From positions 1-42,041 of the forward strand of contig QZKS01000043.1 in NCBI GenBank assembly GCA_003599865.1: 42,041 bases of DNA, given 5' to 3'. Positions 24,844 to 34,500 of the stretch are shown here, piece after piece. The notes below the pieces were generated by a model. The model made no database searches, was not told where the DNA came from, and saw nothing but the letters and a program-made list of their open reading frames with translations. The stretch's first letter is position 1, and every line of letters begins with the position of its first letter. Both the position numbers and the translations under genes were made by a program. The stretch comes from Desulfobacteraceae bacterium (GTDB lineage Bacteria > Desulfobacterota > Desulfobacteria > Desulfobacterales > SURF-7).

Positions 24844-25596
24844 GTGGATTGCCCAAAATGTGACTTTGAACAGGCCGACACAAATATAGAGTGCGTAAAC
24901 TGCGGGATAATTTTTGAAAAATTCCGGGCAATCCAATCCAATCATCAACAATCTTTAGCAAGAGCATCACATACATCAGCCGAACACCAAAGTACCGGGG
25001 AAACTGTAAAATACATACTGTTCCATATGGAATCCGAGGTCAACGGTCTGCTGTTAACCGGCAGGATTATACTTTTTGTTTTGCTTTTTATCTGGGGATG
25101 GAAATTCATACTGTCTTCAATAGAGAGCAACTATGTCGGAGAAAGCTTTCTTCACCTGGTCAACCTGCCCTTTCATGAAGCCGGGCATATCATTTGTATC
25201 CCATTTGGGAAATTCATCCAGACTCTTGGCGGAACCTTGGGCCAGTTAATGATGCCTGCAATATGCCTTATTGTATTTCTCATGAAAACCAGAGATCCGT
25301 TCGGAGGCTCCGTCGCACTATGGTGGCTGGGTCAAAATTTTATGGATATCGCCCCGTATATCAATGATGCAAGAGCTTTGAAATTAACTCTTTTAGGTGG
25401 TGTCACGGGCCGGGAAACCGTTGATTATCATGACTGGGAATTCCTGTTGCGTAAGATGGGATGGTTACAATGGGATCATACCATCGCCTCAATGTCTAAA
25501 GGGACTGGTGTTTTTTTAATGCTGGCATCATTTGCCTGGGGTGGGTATATTTTATATCTCCAGTATCAAAAGATCAGAACAAAAAGTAAATCCTGA
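24844..25596 (+). CDS. Zinc-ribbon membrane protein with HEAGH motif (M50-like)
   Basis: 250 residues starting at GTG 24844, with AAAGGA 7 bases upstream. The first 25 residues form a zinc ribbon with CPKC and CVNC pairs. After a linker come hydrophobic segments at about 72-92, 138-152 and 215-235. The segment NLPFHEAGHIICIPFG near 105-120 holds HExxH, the metalloprotease zinc motif, and WWLGQNFMDIAPYINDAR near 160-177 could give a third ligand (Asp), as in site-2/M50 proteases. Whether it is an active peptidase cannot be decided. It follows the TPR gene on the same strand after 82 bases and might be cotranscribed. Confidence 0.75.
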   Translation: MDCPKCDFEQADTNIECVNCGIIFEKFRAIQSNHQQSLARASHTSAEHQSTGETVKYILFHMESEVNGLLLTGRIILFVLLFIWGWKFILSSIESNYVGESFLHLVNLPFHEAGHIICIPFGKFIQTLGGTLGQLMMPAICLIVFLMKTRDPFGGSVALWWLGQNFMDIAPYINDARALKLTLLGGVTGRETVDYHDWEFLLRKMGWLQWDHTIASMSKGTGVFLMLASFAWGGYILYLQYQKIRTKSKS

Positions 25597-25695
25597 TCGA
25601 GCCGGCAACTATCCTGAAATTCGAACAGCCGGTTGAAACAGATCAAATCCGCCATTCTGGAGGTGAAAACCATCAGTGAGCTGATCAAACGTTTT

Positions 25696-26952
25696 TCAAA
25701 ATAGCATTGTTTCTATATTGATATCAGCCGGAAGTTCCGGTACCCTCCGTATTTTTCTTGTACACCTGTTACCCAATTCAATCAGATATCGGAGGACCGG
25801 ACATGAAAACGGCTGAGGCGCTGTTGCTGCTGCGTGGGGATATTGAACTGGAAATTCTTGCCAGGAATGAATATCTGGCCGCTGAAAATGAAATCCTGAA
25901 AACAAAGCTGGACAAGCCTGTCCGGTTGACCGACCCGGAACGAATCCGATTGGCCCAAATCGGAAAGCGTATCGGGCTGAAAGCCTTGAAAAGCATTGCC
26001 TGCATCGTCAAGCCGGAGACCATTCTCAAATGGTTCCGGGAACTGGTAGCCGGAAAATTTGATGGTTCAAAAAATCGCAACTATCCCGGCAGACCCGGAA
26101 CAAAGATTGAAATTGAAAAACTGATTCTGGAACTGGTTCAAAACAATCCGGACTGGGGCTATGATCGTATTGCCGGGACCTTGTCAAATCTGGGATTCGA
26201 TATCAGCGATCAGACTGTCGGTAATATCTTACGAAAAAACGGAATCTCTCCGGCTCCCAAACGAAGGCCGGAGATTTCCTGGCATGATTTTATCAAATCC
26301 CATGAAAACGTTCTTACCGCCTGTGATTTCTTCACCACCGAAGTGATCACAAAAGCGGGTCTGATCACCTATTATGTTCTTTTCTTTATTCATATCGGCA
26401 GCCGAAAAATCCATATTGCAGGGGTTACTTCAAACCCCGATGAAAAATGGATGAAACAGATCGTCCGGAATGTCAGCATGGCTGATCTTGGTTTTCTGTC
26501 CGGATGCCGTTATCTGATTCATGACCGAGATTCTAAATTCTGTCATTCATTTCAAAAAATTCTTCAATCCGTGGGCATCAAGCCGATCCGGTTGCCGCCG
26601 AGAAGCCCGAACCTGAACGCCTTTGCCGAACGCTGGGTCCGGTCGGTCAAGGAGGAGTGTTTGTCCAAACTGGTTCTGTTCGGCCGGCAGGGTCTTGAAA
26701 ACGCTCTTCGTGAATATGTCGCCCATTATCACGAGGAGCGCAATCATCAGGGTCTGGAAAACAGGATCCCCTTCCCTTCCGATACCTATCAGCCGGATCG
26801 AATCACCGGGGAGATTGTATGCAACTCCCGGTTGAACGGGCTTCTAAAATACTATTATCGCAGCAAAAATACGGAAACAGACGGAAATTTGACCGGTTTT
26901 CCATTACAACATGCTGATTTGGCAGCGTAATTGTGGCAAAATAATATTTTGA
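25696..26952 (+). mobile_element. Insertion sequence of about 1.26 kb, ends estimated
   Basis: The element carries one DDE transposase gene. Matching ends are TCAAAATA at 25696-25703 and its inverse TATTTTGA at 26945-26952, followed internally by partial similarity (ATT at positions 11-13). At the right end the RHS frame of the minus strand breaks abruptly after GINLEW, fixing that boundary to within a few bases. No target duplication is seen: left flank ACGTTTT, right flank CCATTCG. This suggests later deletion or that the left end is misplaced. Confidence 0.55.
25803..26930 (+). CDS. DDE integrase-type transposase
   Basis: 375 residues. The N-terminal third is a helix-turn-helix region ([13 protein letters not shown]); [21 protein letters not shown] is the HTH_21-like segment before the rve core. 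Catalytic Asp residues are in TACDFFTTE (near 182) and LIHDRDSKF (near 243), and the Glu in [16 protein letters not shown] (near 285), so the DDE triad is complete. The ending GLLKYYYR is followed by an unusual tail of about 20 residues. ATG 25803 is chosen since GGAGG lies 7 bases upstream, which leaves out a 15-residue extension. Family relation: IS3/IS481-like core, exact family not fixed. It looks intact. Confidence 0.9.
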   Translation: MKTAEALLLLRGDIELEILARNEYLAAENEILKTKLDKPVRLTDPERIRLAQIGKRIGLKALKSIACIVKPETILKWFRELVAGKFDGSKNRNYPGRPGTKIEIEKLILELVQNNPDWGYDRIAGTLSNLGFDISDQTVGNILRKNGISPAPKRRPEISWHDFIKSHENVLTACDFFTTEVITKAGLITYYVLFFIHIGSRKIHIAGVTSNPDEKWMKQIVRNVSMADLGFLSGCRYLIHDRDSKFCHSFQKILQSVGIKPIRLPPRSPNLNAFAERWVRSVKEECLSKLVLFGRQGLENALREYVAHYHEERNHQGLENRIPFPSDTYQPDRITGEIVCNSRLNGLLKYYYRSKNTETDGNLTGFPLQHADLAA

Positions 26953-27484
26953 CCATTCGAGGTTAATTCCATCTCTTAACCCGATTGGATCATTTCTTAA
27001 ATATCTCCCTGTTTTTGAATCATAATAGCGATATCTATTATAATGCAATCCGGCTTCAGAGTCTTCGTATTGGCCTGGTGCCCTCAGATTATTTTCAACA
27101 GTTGCTCCGGCATCAACCGCAGCCTTACCGAACGATGAGTATTTAGCACTCCAAAGCACAGCCCCGTTAACCCCTGTCAACTTCTGCGGTGTACCAAGAT
27201 GGTCATTCTGGTAGAAGTAATACTCACTCCCAACCTTCATGAACAGCGGATCAGTTGTCCACGTGCTGCCTGGTTTGTAACCGTAAGTCTTGATTTCAGC
27301 TCCGGTAGAATCGTACTCCCCAACCAACCCTTCATCTGCATAATGAAAATAAGTTCTGATACCTGAGACTTCTTTCCAGAGTCTGCGTCCGAACGGATCA
27401 TAATAGTATGAACTTATCAAAGAACCGGAATCGTTTCTGACCTCAGCCAGCCTGTCTTCTGTATTGTAAACATAATTGGTAAGC
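26953..27484 (-). pseudogene. Orphan RHS core fragment, 5'-truncated and cut by the insertion sequence
   Basis: On the minus strand this encodes the end of an RHS repeat region and the RHS-associated core: NYVYNTEDRL, SSYYYDPFGRRLWKEV, NDHLGTPQKLTGVNGA, PGQYEDSEAGLHYNRYRYYD and YLRNDPIGL. It is nearly the same as the giant RHS gene at about 29070-29590. Homology starts abruptly at about 27484 with an in-frame TAG just before, so there is no start codon. After GINL the insertion sequence begins, so its variable tip is lost. This is the usual form of a displaced (orphan) RHS tip, kept downstream of the complete gene. Confidence 0.88.
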
Positions 27485-27509
27485 TAACACCCCAGATAAC
27501 CGGGTGGTC

Positions 27510-27674
27510 TTATTGTTTGGCTTTTTTCTTGTACTTTTCGATAAGGTCTTCGATGGCTTCTTCGAGTAGATCGTTCTGCCTTTTCCCAACTTCAACAGAT
27601 AGAAACTTCAATTGTTTCAAAGCCTCTTTATCAAGTGTCGTATTGTAGGGAGTTCTGTCTGTTTTCTTTTTCAT
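27510..27674 (-). CDS. Ribbon-helix-helix DNA-binding protein
   Basis: 54 residues from ATG 27674 (in-frame ATG 27692 gives 60). The pattern PYNTTLDKEALKQLKFLSVE, then KRQNDLLEEAIEDLIEKY is a ribbon-helix-helix fold: a short strand, then two helices. Such proteins are autorepressors of plasmid, toxin-antitoxin or mobile-element genes. It is divergent from the primase-like remnant at 27804 over a symmetric promoter region with 11-base repeats that could be its operators. From memory, very similar small proteins are common in Desulfobacterota genomes. No Shine-Dalgarno is seen, and a leaderless start is possible. Confidence 0.75.
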   Translation of the reverse strand: MKKKTDRTPYNTTLDKEALKQLKFLSVEVGKRQNDLLEEAIEDLIEKYKKKAKQ

Positions 27675-27681
27675 GGTCAGG

Positions 27682-27750
27682 ATCATTAGCATGTAGCTAT
27701 ATGGTTGTCAATATTGTGCTTGACATGCATGCTCCTGTATAGTTATATGG
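27682..27750. promoter_or_regulatory. Divergent promoter pair with repeated operator-like sites
   Basis: TGTCAA at 27706-27711 and TTGACA at 27720-27725 form back-to-back consensus -35 boxes. Plus strand: TTGACA, 18 bases, TATATG (27744-27749). Minus strand: TTGACA, 18 bases, AATGAT. The direct repeats TAGCTATATGG (27694-27704) and TAGTTATATGG (27740-27750) cover the two -10 regions and are good candidates for binding sites of the ribbon-helix-helix protein. Confidence 0.5.
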
Positions 27751-27803
27751 CAAACAATATAACAATACTATTAAGGCTAATATTTTTATCAGGAATGCAC
27801 AGG

Positions 27804-28022
27804 ATGCCTAAGCCAATCAAATCAAACACATCACCCAAACACACCAGATACCTTTCCCGTGTGGTTGACCTGTACCATACAGTCTTCTGTGAAAGCTCAC
27901 ATGCCAGAAAACTGCTCGAAGACCTGGGCATACTCCTTGACCTTTCGATACTTGAATCCAGCAAGATAGGGGTGTCCAACGGTTCACTCAGATCCATGCT
28001 CCCAGATAACGATAACCAGTAA
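27804..28022 (+). CDS. Short protein resembling a fragment of CHC2-type primase
   Basis: 72 residues starting ATG 27804 (AGGA 9 bases upstream). The central part LSRVVDLYHTVFCESSHARKLLEDLGI followed by SKIGVSNGSLRSMLPDN fits the linker after the zinc finger in bacterial/phage DnaG-like primases (Y-H..F/L..S..A..YL..RGI, then F..G...G.L...LP). The CHC2 zinc finger and Toprim domains are absent, so it is a relic or a small derivative. The identification is from pattern memory and uncertain. It is divergent from the RHH gene and shares its promoter region. Confidence 0.45.
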   Translation: MPKPIKSNTSPKHTRYLSRVVDLYHTVFCESSHARKLLEDLGILLDLSILESSKIGVSNGSLRSMLPDNDNQ

Positions 28023-28122
28023 ACGCTTTCAACTGCTTTTCTGTAAACCGTACTTTCTCACCACTAAAACATCACTTTAAGAGCAAAGAAGCACCCTGTT
28101 TTACGCCTAAACCATTGATAAC

Positions 28123-28142
28123 CGGGCCTTCAGCGTGGCCCG
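28123..28142. other. GC-rich hairpin beside the immunity gene
   Basis: CGGGCC, 8 bases, GGCCCG, a 6-bp stem 14 bases beyond the stop of the immunity gene (minus strand). On the minus strand it is followed by GGTTATCAATGG, which is a poor U-tract. It could be a weak terminator or RNA 3'-end structure of the rhs-immunity transcript. Confidence 0.35.
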
Positions 28143-28155
28143 TCCCCAGTTCCAG

Positions 28156-28581
28156 TTATGTTTTTCTCTTTTTTGATGTATACAGACCAACTATAAAATT
28201 AAACAATAATACTAATAGAGTGGAAATCCAGAACTCTGGAGTCTTTTTGATTTTATCAAAGAAATCTTTTTCTGGTGGGCTCAGTGGCTCTAACGTAAGC
28301 ATCAATAAACCGATTAATATAAAAAAAGTACCCCATATAATATGGTTATACTTTGTTTTAGGTTTGAAAATATTCATCATCACCCAGTTTATAATTTTTG
28401 AAAAGTAGAGTTTTTCTTTCAATTGATTACTGTAAATAGAAAATATGCCAATTGTAATAAAAAATATTGTACCCATTAATTGATTCCGATCATCAAACCA
28501 CCCCCAAATATTGAGAATTATAACAGAGCTAATGACTGCTATATCTAAATATAACCAAATTTTATTTTTGACCTTCTCCAT
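28156..28581 (-). CDS. Predicted four-helix membrane protein, probable RHS immunity protein
   Basis: 141 residues with four hydrophobic segments: about 8-29 (IWLYLDIAVISSVIILNIWG), 35-52, 79-97 and 117-134; the loops are basic, and SKKRKT ends the protein. The ATG lies inside the end of the giant rhs gene, with a 20-base overlap and GGGAGG 11 bases upstream, a hallmark of polymorphic-toxin immunity genes. The DNA is very AT-rich (about 30% GC in one 60-base line) against about 50% or more in the rhs body, fitting horizontal exchange as a toxin/immunity unit. No family recognised. A membrane immunity protein suggests the toxin acts at or from the periplasmic side of the inner membrane (inference). 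Confidence 0.72.
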   Translation of the reverse strand: MEKVKNKIWLYLDIAVISSVIILNIWGWFDDRNQLMGTIFFITIGIFSIYSNQLKEKLYFSKIINWVMMNIFKPKTKYNHIIWGTFFILIGLLMLTLEPLSPPEKDFFDKIKKTPEFWISTLLVLLFNFIVGLYTSKKRKT

Positions 28582-31500
28582 AACAACAGTCTTCCTCCCA
28601 ATTATTTACAGGTACATCAGGGTTCATTGTAGTATATCCCCAAAACTGATCAACAGAACCATCTACACCAGTTTGTTCACCTGTTCCTTCATAATATGCA
28701 GAACCAAGCCTAACATCTGAGTAAGAACCTCCAAAACTTGGAACAGCTCCACCAGCGCTAAAAATGCTTGAATAACCCAATAGTTTGCTTCCATCTGGTG
28801 GATCAGGAGACCAATCACCATCATTTAAAGTCATTGAAAAATATGTCCAACTTCCGGGGCTACCAGCTGTAAAACCAACAAGAATCGTTCTTGTTAGCCA
28901 CACTTGTCTTTTATTGTTTCTCATACATGGTCCGGTAATATGACATTTCAGAACAGCCCCTCCGATTCCTTCTCCACCCGAGATGTATCTGCAATAGGCC
29001 TCGTATTCCCATAACCCCAATGGGTCAATTTTTCTTATTGGCATGTTTGAAACATATGTATATAAGTTATTACTACCACCAAGGAATCCAGTGGGATCAG
29101 CCCTTAGATATCTTCCAGTTTTAAAATCATAATACCGATGATAATTATAATACAGCCCACTCTCAGCATCCTCATACTGCCCAGGGAACCTAAGATTATT
29201 GACAACAGTCGAGCCAGCATCAACATCAGCCTTCCCAAAACTTTCATACTTCGCACTCCACACCACCGCCCCATTAACCCCAGTCATCTTCTGCGGAGTC
29301 CCCAGGTGGTCATTGTGGTAAAAGTAGTACTCTCCCCCAACCTTCATAAACAGCGGATCTGTTGTCCACGTACTGCCGGGCTTGTAACCGTAGGTCTTGA
29401 TTTCAACTCCGGTTGCGTCGTACTCCCCAATCAACCCCTCGTCAGCATAATGAAAATACGTCCTTGTTCCACCGACCTCTTTCCACAGCCTACGTCCAAA
29501 CGGATCGTAATAGTATGAACTTATCAAAGAGCCGGAACCGTCTCTTACTTCGGTGAGCCTGTCTTCTGTATTGTACACATAATTGGTAACAACCCCAGCA
29601 ACGGTCTTCTGAACCATATTCCCGTTGTCATCGTAGACATAGCTGGTATCATCAAAACCGCCAAGCTCGTTGTTCTGGTTGTACGACCAAGTGCCGGTTG
29701 TCTCTGTTGATGTCAGTCTGTTCCCCACTGCATCGTAGGTAAAGGCTTCGTCATCCTGAACCGGGTTGTCGGCGGTTATCAGCCGGTAGAGATCATCATA
29801 CCCGTAGTCATAGTTCCCATGCTCGGTGGTTTTTTCCGTGATGTTATCCATTTTGTCATAGGCATACTGATAATTCAACAGATTATTCTGGCCTGGATCT
29901 TTGGCAACAATGGATTTTACCCGCATCAGCGGATCATACTGGTACTGTCTGGTGGAACCGCCGGGCAAAGTGATGGAAGTGGGCCGGTTCCACTGGTAGG
30001 CGCCGACCGTGACAAATCCCAGATTCGGGATCTGCACGCCGGTGAGCTGGTTGTTGGCGTCATACAGGTAGCCGTAGGCTACATTGTCCGGGCCGGTGAA
30101 TGTTTGCTTTAACCCGTTTTTCAGATAGGTGTAGTTGTTGGTTTTGGTGAACGGTCCAAAGTTGACGGTTTCCGACAGTTTCCGGTAGGCATTGTCATAG
30201 TCGTAGATAGCGGATGTGGTGCCGTCATCATAACCTGTCAGGTTCCCGGCATTGTCATAGGTAAAGGTCACGGTTTTAAACGGTGCGGTGTCCGTAGAAA
30301 CCGCATAGTATCGGATTTCCGTGAGCTTTCCGGTATCATCGTAAAGATATCCGGTCTTCTGATTTTTGGCATCGATCTTTTGGATCAGGTTGCCGGCATT
30401 GTCATAGGCATAGGTGGTTTCCTCACCCAGAGGACGGATCTCTTTGGTCAGCCGGTTGTTCCGGTCATATTCGAACCGGGTTACCTGCCCTTTGGCATCC
30501 GTGAGTGAGATCAGGTTGTCACGGTTATCATAAGTGTAACTGGTTTCATTGGTTTGGTTTGTTTGATTGGTTACTTTTACAAGCCGTTTGAGTTCATCAT
30601 AGTCATACGCTGTTGTCTTGTTCTCCTTGTCGGTTTTAGAAAGGAGGTTCCCAGCCGGATCGTAGGCAAAGCCGGTTGTGTAGGTGTCCGTGCCCAGGAT
30701 GTCCCGTTCCGCTGTTTTGCGGCCGCGGATATCGTAGCTGTATTCCCGCTCAAAGGTCGGGAATATCGTCCTGGATACCTGGCCGGAACTTCCGCCGCCG
30801 GAACAGGAGGAACAGCCGGAACCGATACCGTCATTGTATTCCATGCTGATTTCATTGTTGCTGCCGTCAATGGTTTTCAGCAGGCGGCCTTCATTGTCAT
30901 ACACGTATTGGATCCGGTTACCTTCCGGATCGGTCTGTTTCACCAGTTTGTTGTCGCTATTGTATTCGAATGTGGTGACCAGATTGCTTTCCGGGTGGGC
31001 CGGGTCCATGATCAGGGTGGTTCTGATCAAATTGTCATGGCTGTCATATGCAAAAAGCTTTTCATGGCCTTCGGCGTCGATCTCTTTGATCTTGTTGCCG
31101 ACCTTGTCATAGAAGAATTCGGTCACGCCGGTTGACGGGTCGGTAACGGTCTTGATCCTGCCCATGTCATCGTAAGTGTAGGTCCAGGTTTTGCCCCGGG
31201 GGTCGATCTTGGTCAGGACATTGCCCATGTGATCATAGGCGGTGAACTGGGTTAGCTTGCCTTCGGCATCGGTGATGGAGGTCAGGTTGCCCTTGGCGTC
31301 ATAGGTCATGACGGTTTCGGCATCGGGTGTACCGGCATTGCCGATGCGTCTGGATGTCAGAACGTGCCCGGCCGTATCATAGGTGTATTGGGTTACGCGT
31401 TCGTCAGGTGTATCTTGGGCCTCGGTCTTTTGAATCATATTGCCGGCATTGTCGTACGCATACGCCGTTACCGTGCCGCTTTCATCAGTGGTTTGCTCCA

Positions 31501-34500
31501 GCCGGTTAAAGTTGCGCTCGTATTCGTTGGTTACTACGGAGCCGTCCGGATGTACTATCCTGGTCAGGTTATCCCATTCGTCATATTCCTCCCGGGTTGT
31601 GTTGCCGCCCTCATCCGTGATAATCAGGCTGCGGCCGTCCTTGACGATTTTCTGGATAGTTCTGCCGTTGATATCCACCTTTTTGGTATCACCGTCTTCA
31701 TCATACCAGACCTCCTTGAACCGACCCGAGGTGCTTCGGATACCGGCATAGTATTCCTTGCGGGATTTATTATAGTCATACTCAAAATAAAAACCTTTTC
31801 CGTTTTCATCCAGGACCGAAGAAACACCATTGTCATCATAGTAGGAGACAATCCGTTCATGGTCTTCCGGATCAACGGTTTTTTTCAACCGGCCTTTGGC
31901 ATCGTATTCATAGCTGGTTTCATAACCGGAGATATCCTTGACCATGGTGAGCAGGCCGTTGGCATAGGTGTATTCCACACGATGCTCCGCATCGGTATAG
32001 GTCGCGGCTATCAGCCCTTGGGTATTATATTCAAACCATACGGTCTGGAGCATTCCCGCATCGGCGATGCCGATCAGTCTGCCGTTCGCTCCTTCTTCGT
32101 AAATGAAGTTGGCAATGGTTCCGTTGCGGTTGCCATGGGCGGTCAACCTTCCGTATGTGTCATAGTTCCGGAAGATGCCGGTCTTGGTCTCCCAATGATA
32201 CTCTCCGGTGATTTTGTAGGTTTCATGCCGGTACACCCGGTCGCCCACATACTGATATTCCCGGGATATAACCTCGCCGCCCGGACCATATTCGGTGACC
32301 ATGGCAAAGCTTTCCGGCGGCAGATTGTATACGACACCATCCTTGATAATGGCGGTGACAATATCCGTCGATGGGTCCTCGTTAAGATAAAACTTGATAA
32401 AAGAAGCGCTCAGCGGAACATCCGGTCCGGCATACAGCGGCCAGGACCAGTCATTATTGGAAAATCCCATATACCACTTGCCGTTTCTGTAAAACCGTTT
32501 GACCTCGATGGAACCTAAAGATGATTTTACGGAAAGGTCCGTTTCATCCCGGTTGTATTCCCGCAATCTGGTATGCACGGATGATCCGGTGTTTTCCTCC
32601 TGGTTTTGAGCGTTGGCCTTTACCTTGCATAAATCGCACTCTTTCCGGCCCGGAGGCGGATAGCACTGAAGTCCACTGCCGCCAAGCGGGGTTGCGGCCG
32701 GTGCAGGATTGGATACGCTTCCGCCGCTCGTTCCGTCATTGACAGTTGTCGAACCCCCGCCGGTGGAGAAAGTCGGCGGGGTGCCGCCGCTCACACTGGA
32801 ACAGGTCGGGGTATAGGTTACGCAATAGGTCGTCTGCGATTCGGTCTGCTTACCGTTGGCACAGATATAATCATAATCGATTTTTCCACAGCGGACATAG
32901 GGGCTGCATCCGCCGCCGGTTCCTTCATCGTCGGCTTCCAGAGAAACCAGACAGGTGATCTTGTACGGGATGGTAATTCTTGCCTTGGCTGCGATGCCGG
33001 CCGGTATGCCACCCAGGATCTCATATTTGAAATTGTTGTCACTGGTCGGGAACGCAATGGTCAGGTTGTCCGCCCGGATCAGTCCGTGATTGGTCAGGGT
33101 GAACTCGCCGTTATACACATCACCGGCCTTCATCCTGGGCAGGCTTACCGATGACGGGCTTGCAATAACAACGGCTGCCGGCACATTGGTTTCAAAGGTC
33201 GTGTTCAGGGTGATCTCGTACTTGTCCTGGATGGTGATCTCGGTGACCTCCCATTCCACGGTGACAAGGTTGTAGTCCAGGAAAACATCCTCGCTTGCCG
33301 TCACGCCCGGTTTGATCCAGAACCGGCCGATCTGCTCCTGGTGGTTGTTGGCGGTGATTCTGTATTTGTACCTTCCGGACGGAAGATCGGCAAACAGGAT
33401 CTCGCCATAGGTATCTGTAGTACGGGTGGCTGTCTCTGTGGTGACCAGCTCGTTCTGGACCCAGATTTTGGCTCCGGCCAGGCCCTGGATGGGCTGGTTG
33501 TTCGCACCAATGGTTCCGGTATAGATGTCGGACACCTTGAACAGGATATCTCCGATGCCGGATTGGGTGACGGCGATGGATATATAGATCTTGGTCGCGG
33601 CATAATTGGAGCTGACAAGCTTCAGGTAAAAGGTATGGTTGCCTTCCGGTGTCTGGGATGAGACCGGAGATGCGGCAATGTCGATCTTCCGGCTCTCCCC
33701 GGCTTCGATGGTGCCCTGATCCCGGGCCGAGTTCAGGTAGATCCAGGAAGGCGCTTGTGATCCGTCCTGGTTATGCAGGGACAGGACCACATTGTTCATG
33801 TCGCCCAATCCATTGTTCTTCAGGGTGACGGCTTCGGTTACGGTATCATCCCAGGCAACACCGGTTACGATGCTGTTGGGGGTAAAATTGAGTACAGGTT
33901 TGGCATCAGAAAAACTTGCGTTAATGGTCACCCGGCTATGTTCGGTTGTGCCATCGCCGCTCACCACCCGCAGGATCATTTTGGCGGTATTGGCCGCAGT
34001 GTTGTCGGCCCAGATGGTAAAGGGCAGGTTGGCGGAACTGCCGGAGCCGATGTTTTTGGGGCTGCCCACCGTAAGGTTGACACCGGTCGGGAATGCGCCG
34101 CCGGGCTGGTCCGCCTCATTGTATACCAGATGCACATTGGAAAGGCTGGTGCCCTGGCTGGTGCCGACATTGATATTGACGCTCTTTTTATAATTGCGGG
34201 AGATGTTCATGTTCACGGTTGTCGGCGATACGCTTACCCGGCTGATCACAAAGGTGCCGTGCACCGGCCGGTCGCGGAGGTCCGGATGAACCGCCCGCAC
34301 CTGATAGGACCCGGCTTCACCGGAGAGCGGTTTGAAGGTATAGGTAAACACGCCTTCCTCATCGGTGTACACCTCATATTTTCGTTCAAAACCCTTGACC
34401 GTGATCACCAGGTTCAGGGGCACATTGGCCAGGGGTTCTCCGGTGCTTCTTTCGATAGCCCGGCCGGTAATAATGATATCTTCATTGCCCGTGGACACCT

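Noticed and set aside
25618-26960. ATTCGA on both sides of the insertion sequence as target-site duplication
   Set aside because: The implied ends do not form inverted repeats, whereas the TCAAAATA ends at 25696 and 26952 do.
27743-27997. 84-codon minus-strand frame over the primase-like remnant
   Set aside because: Composition (Ser/Leu runs) is typical of an antisense shadow; the plus frame has a Shine-Dalgarno, a promoter and primase-like residues.
27491-28010. CCCAGATAAC repeated at 27491-27500 and 28001-28010 as an insertion-site duplication around the RHH cassette
   Set aside because: Only ten bases, no imperfect extension, and the first copy can be partly aligned to the main RHS gene (CCCAGCAAC), so chance or RHS origin is as likely.
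31364-32518. 384-codon plus-strand open frame opposite the YD repeats
   Set aside because: Antisense shadow of repeated YD codons; composition is unlike any neighbour gene and no start signal is seen.
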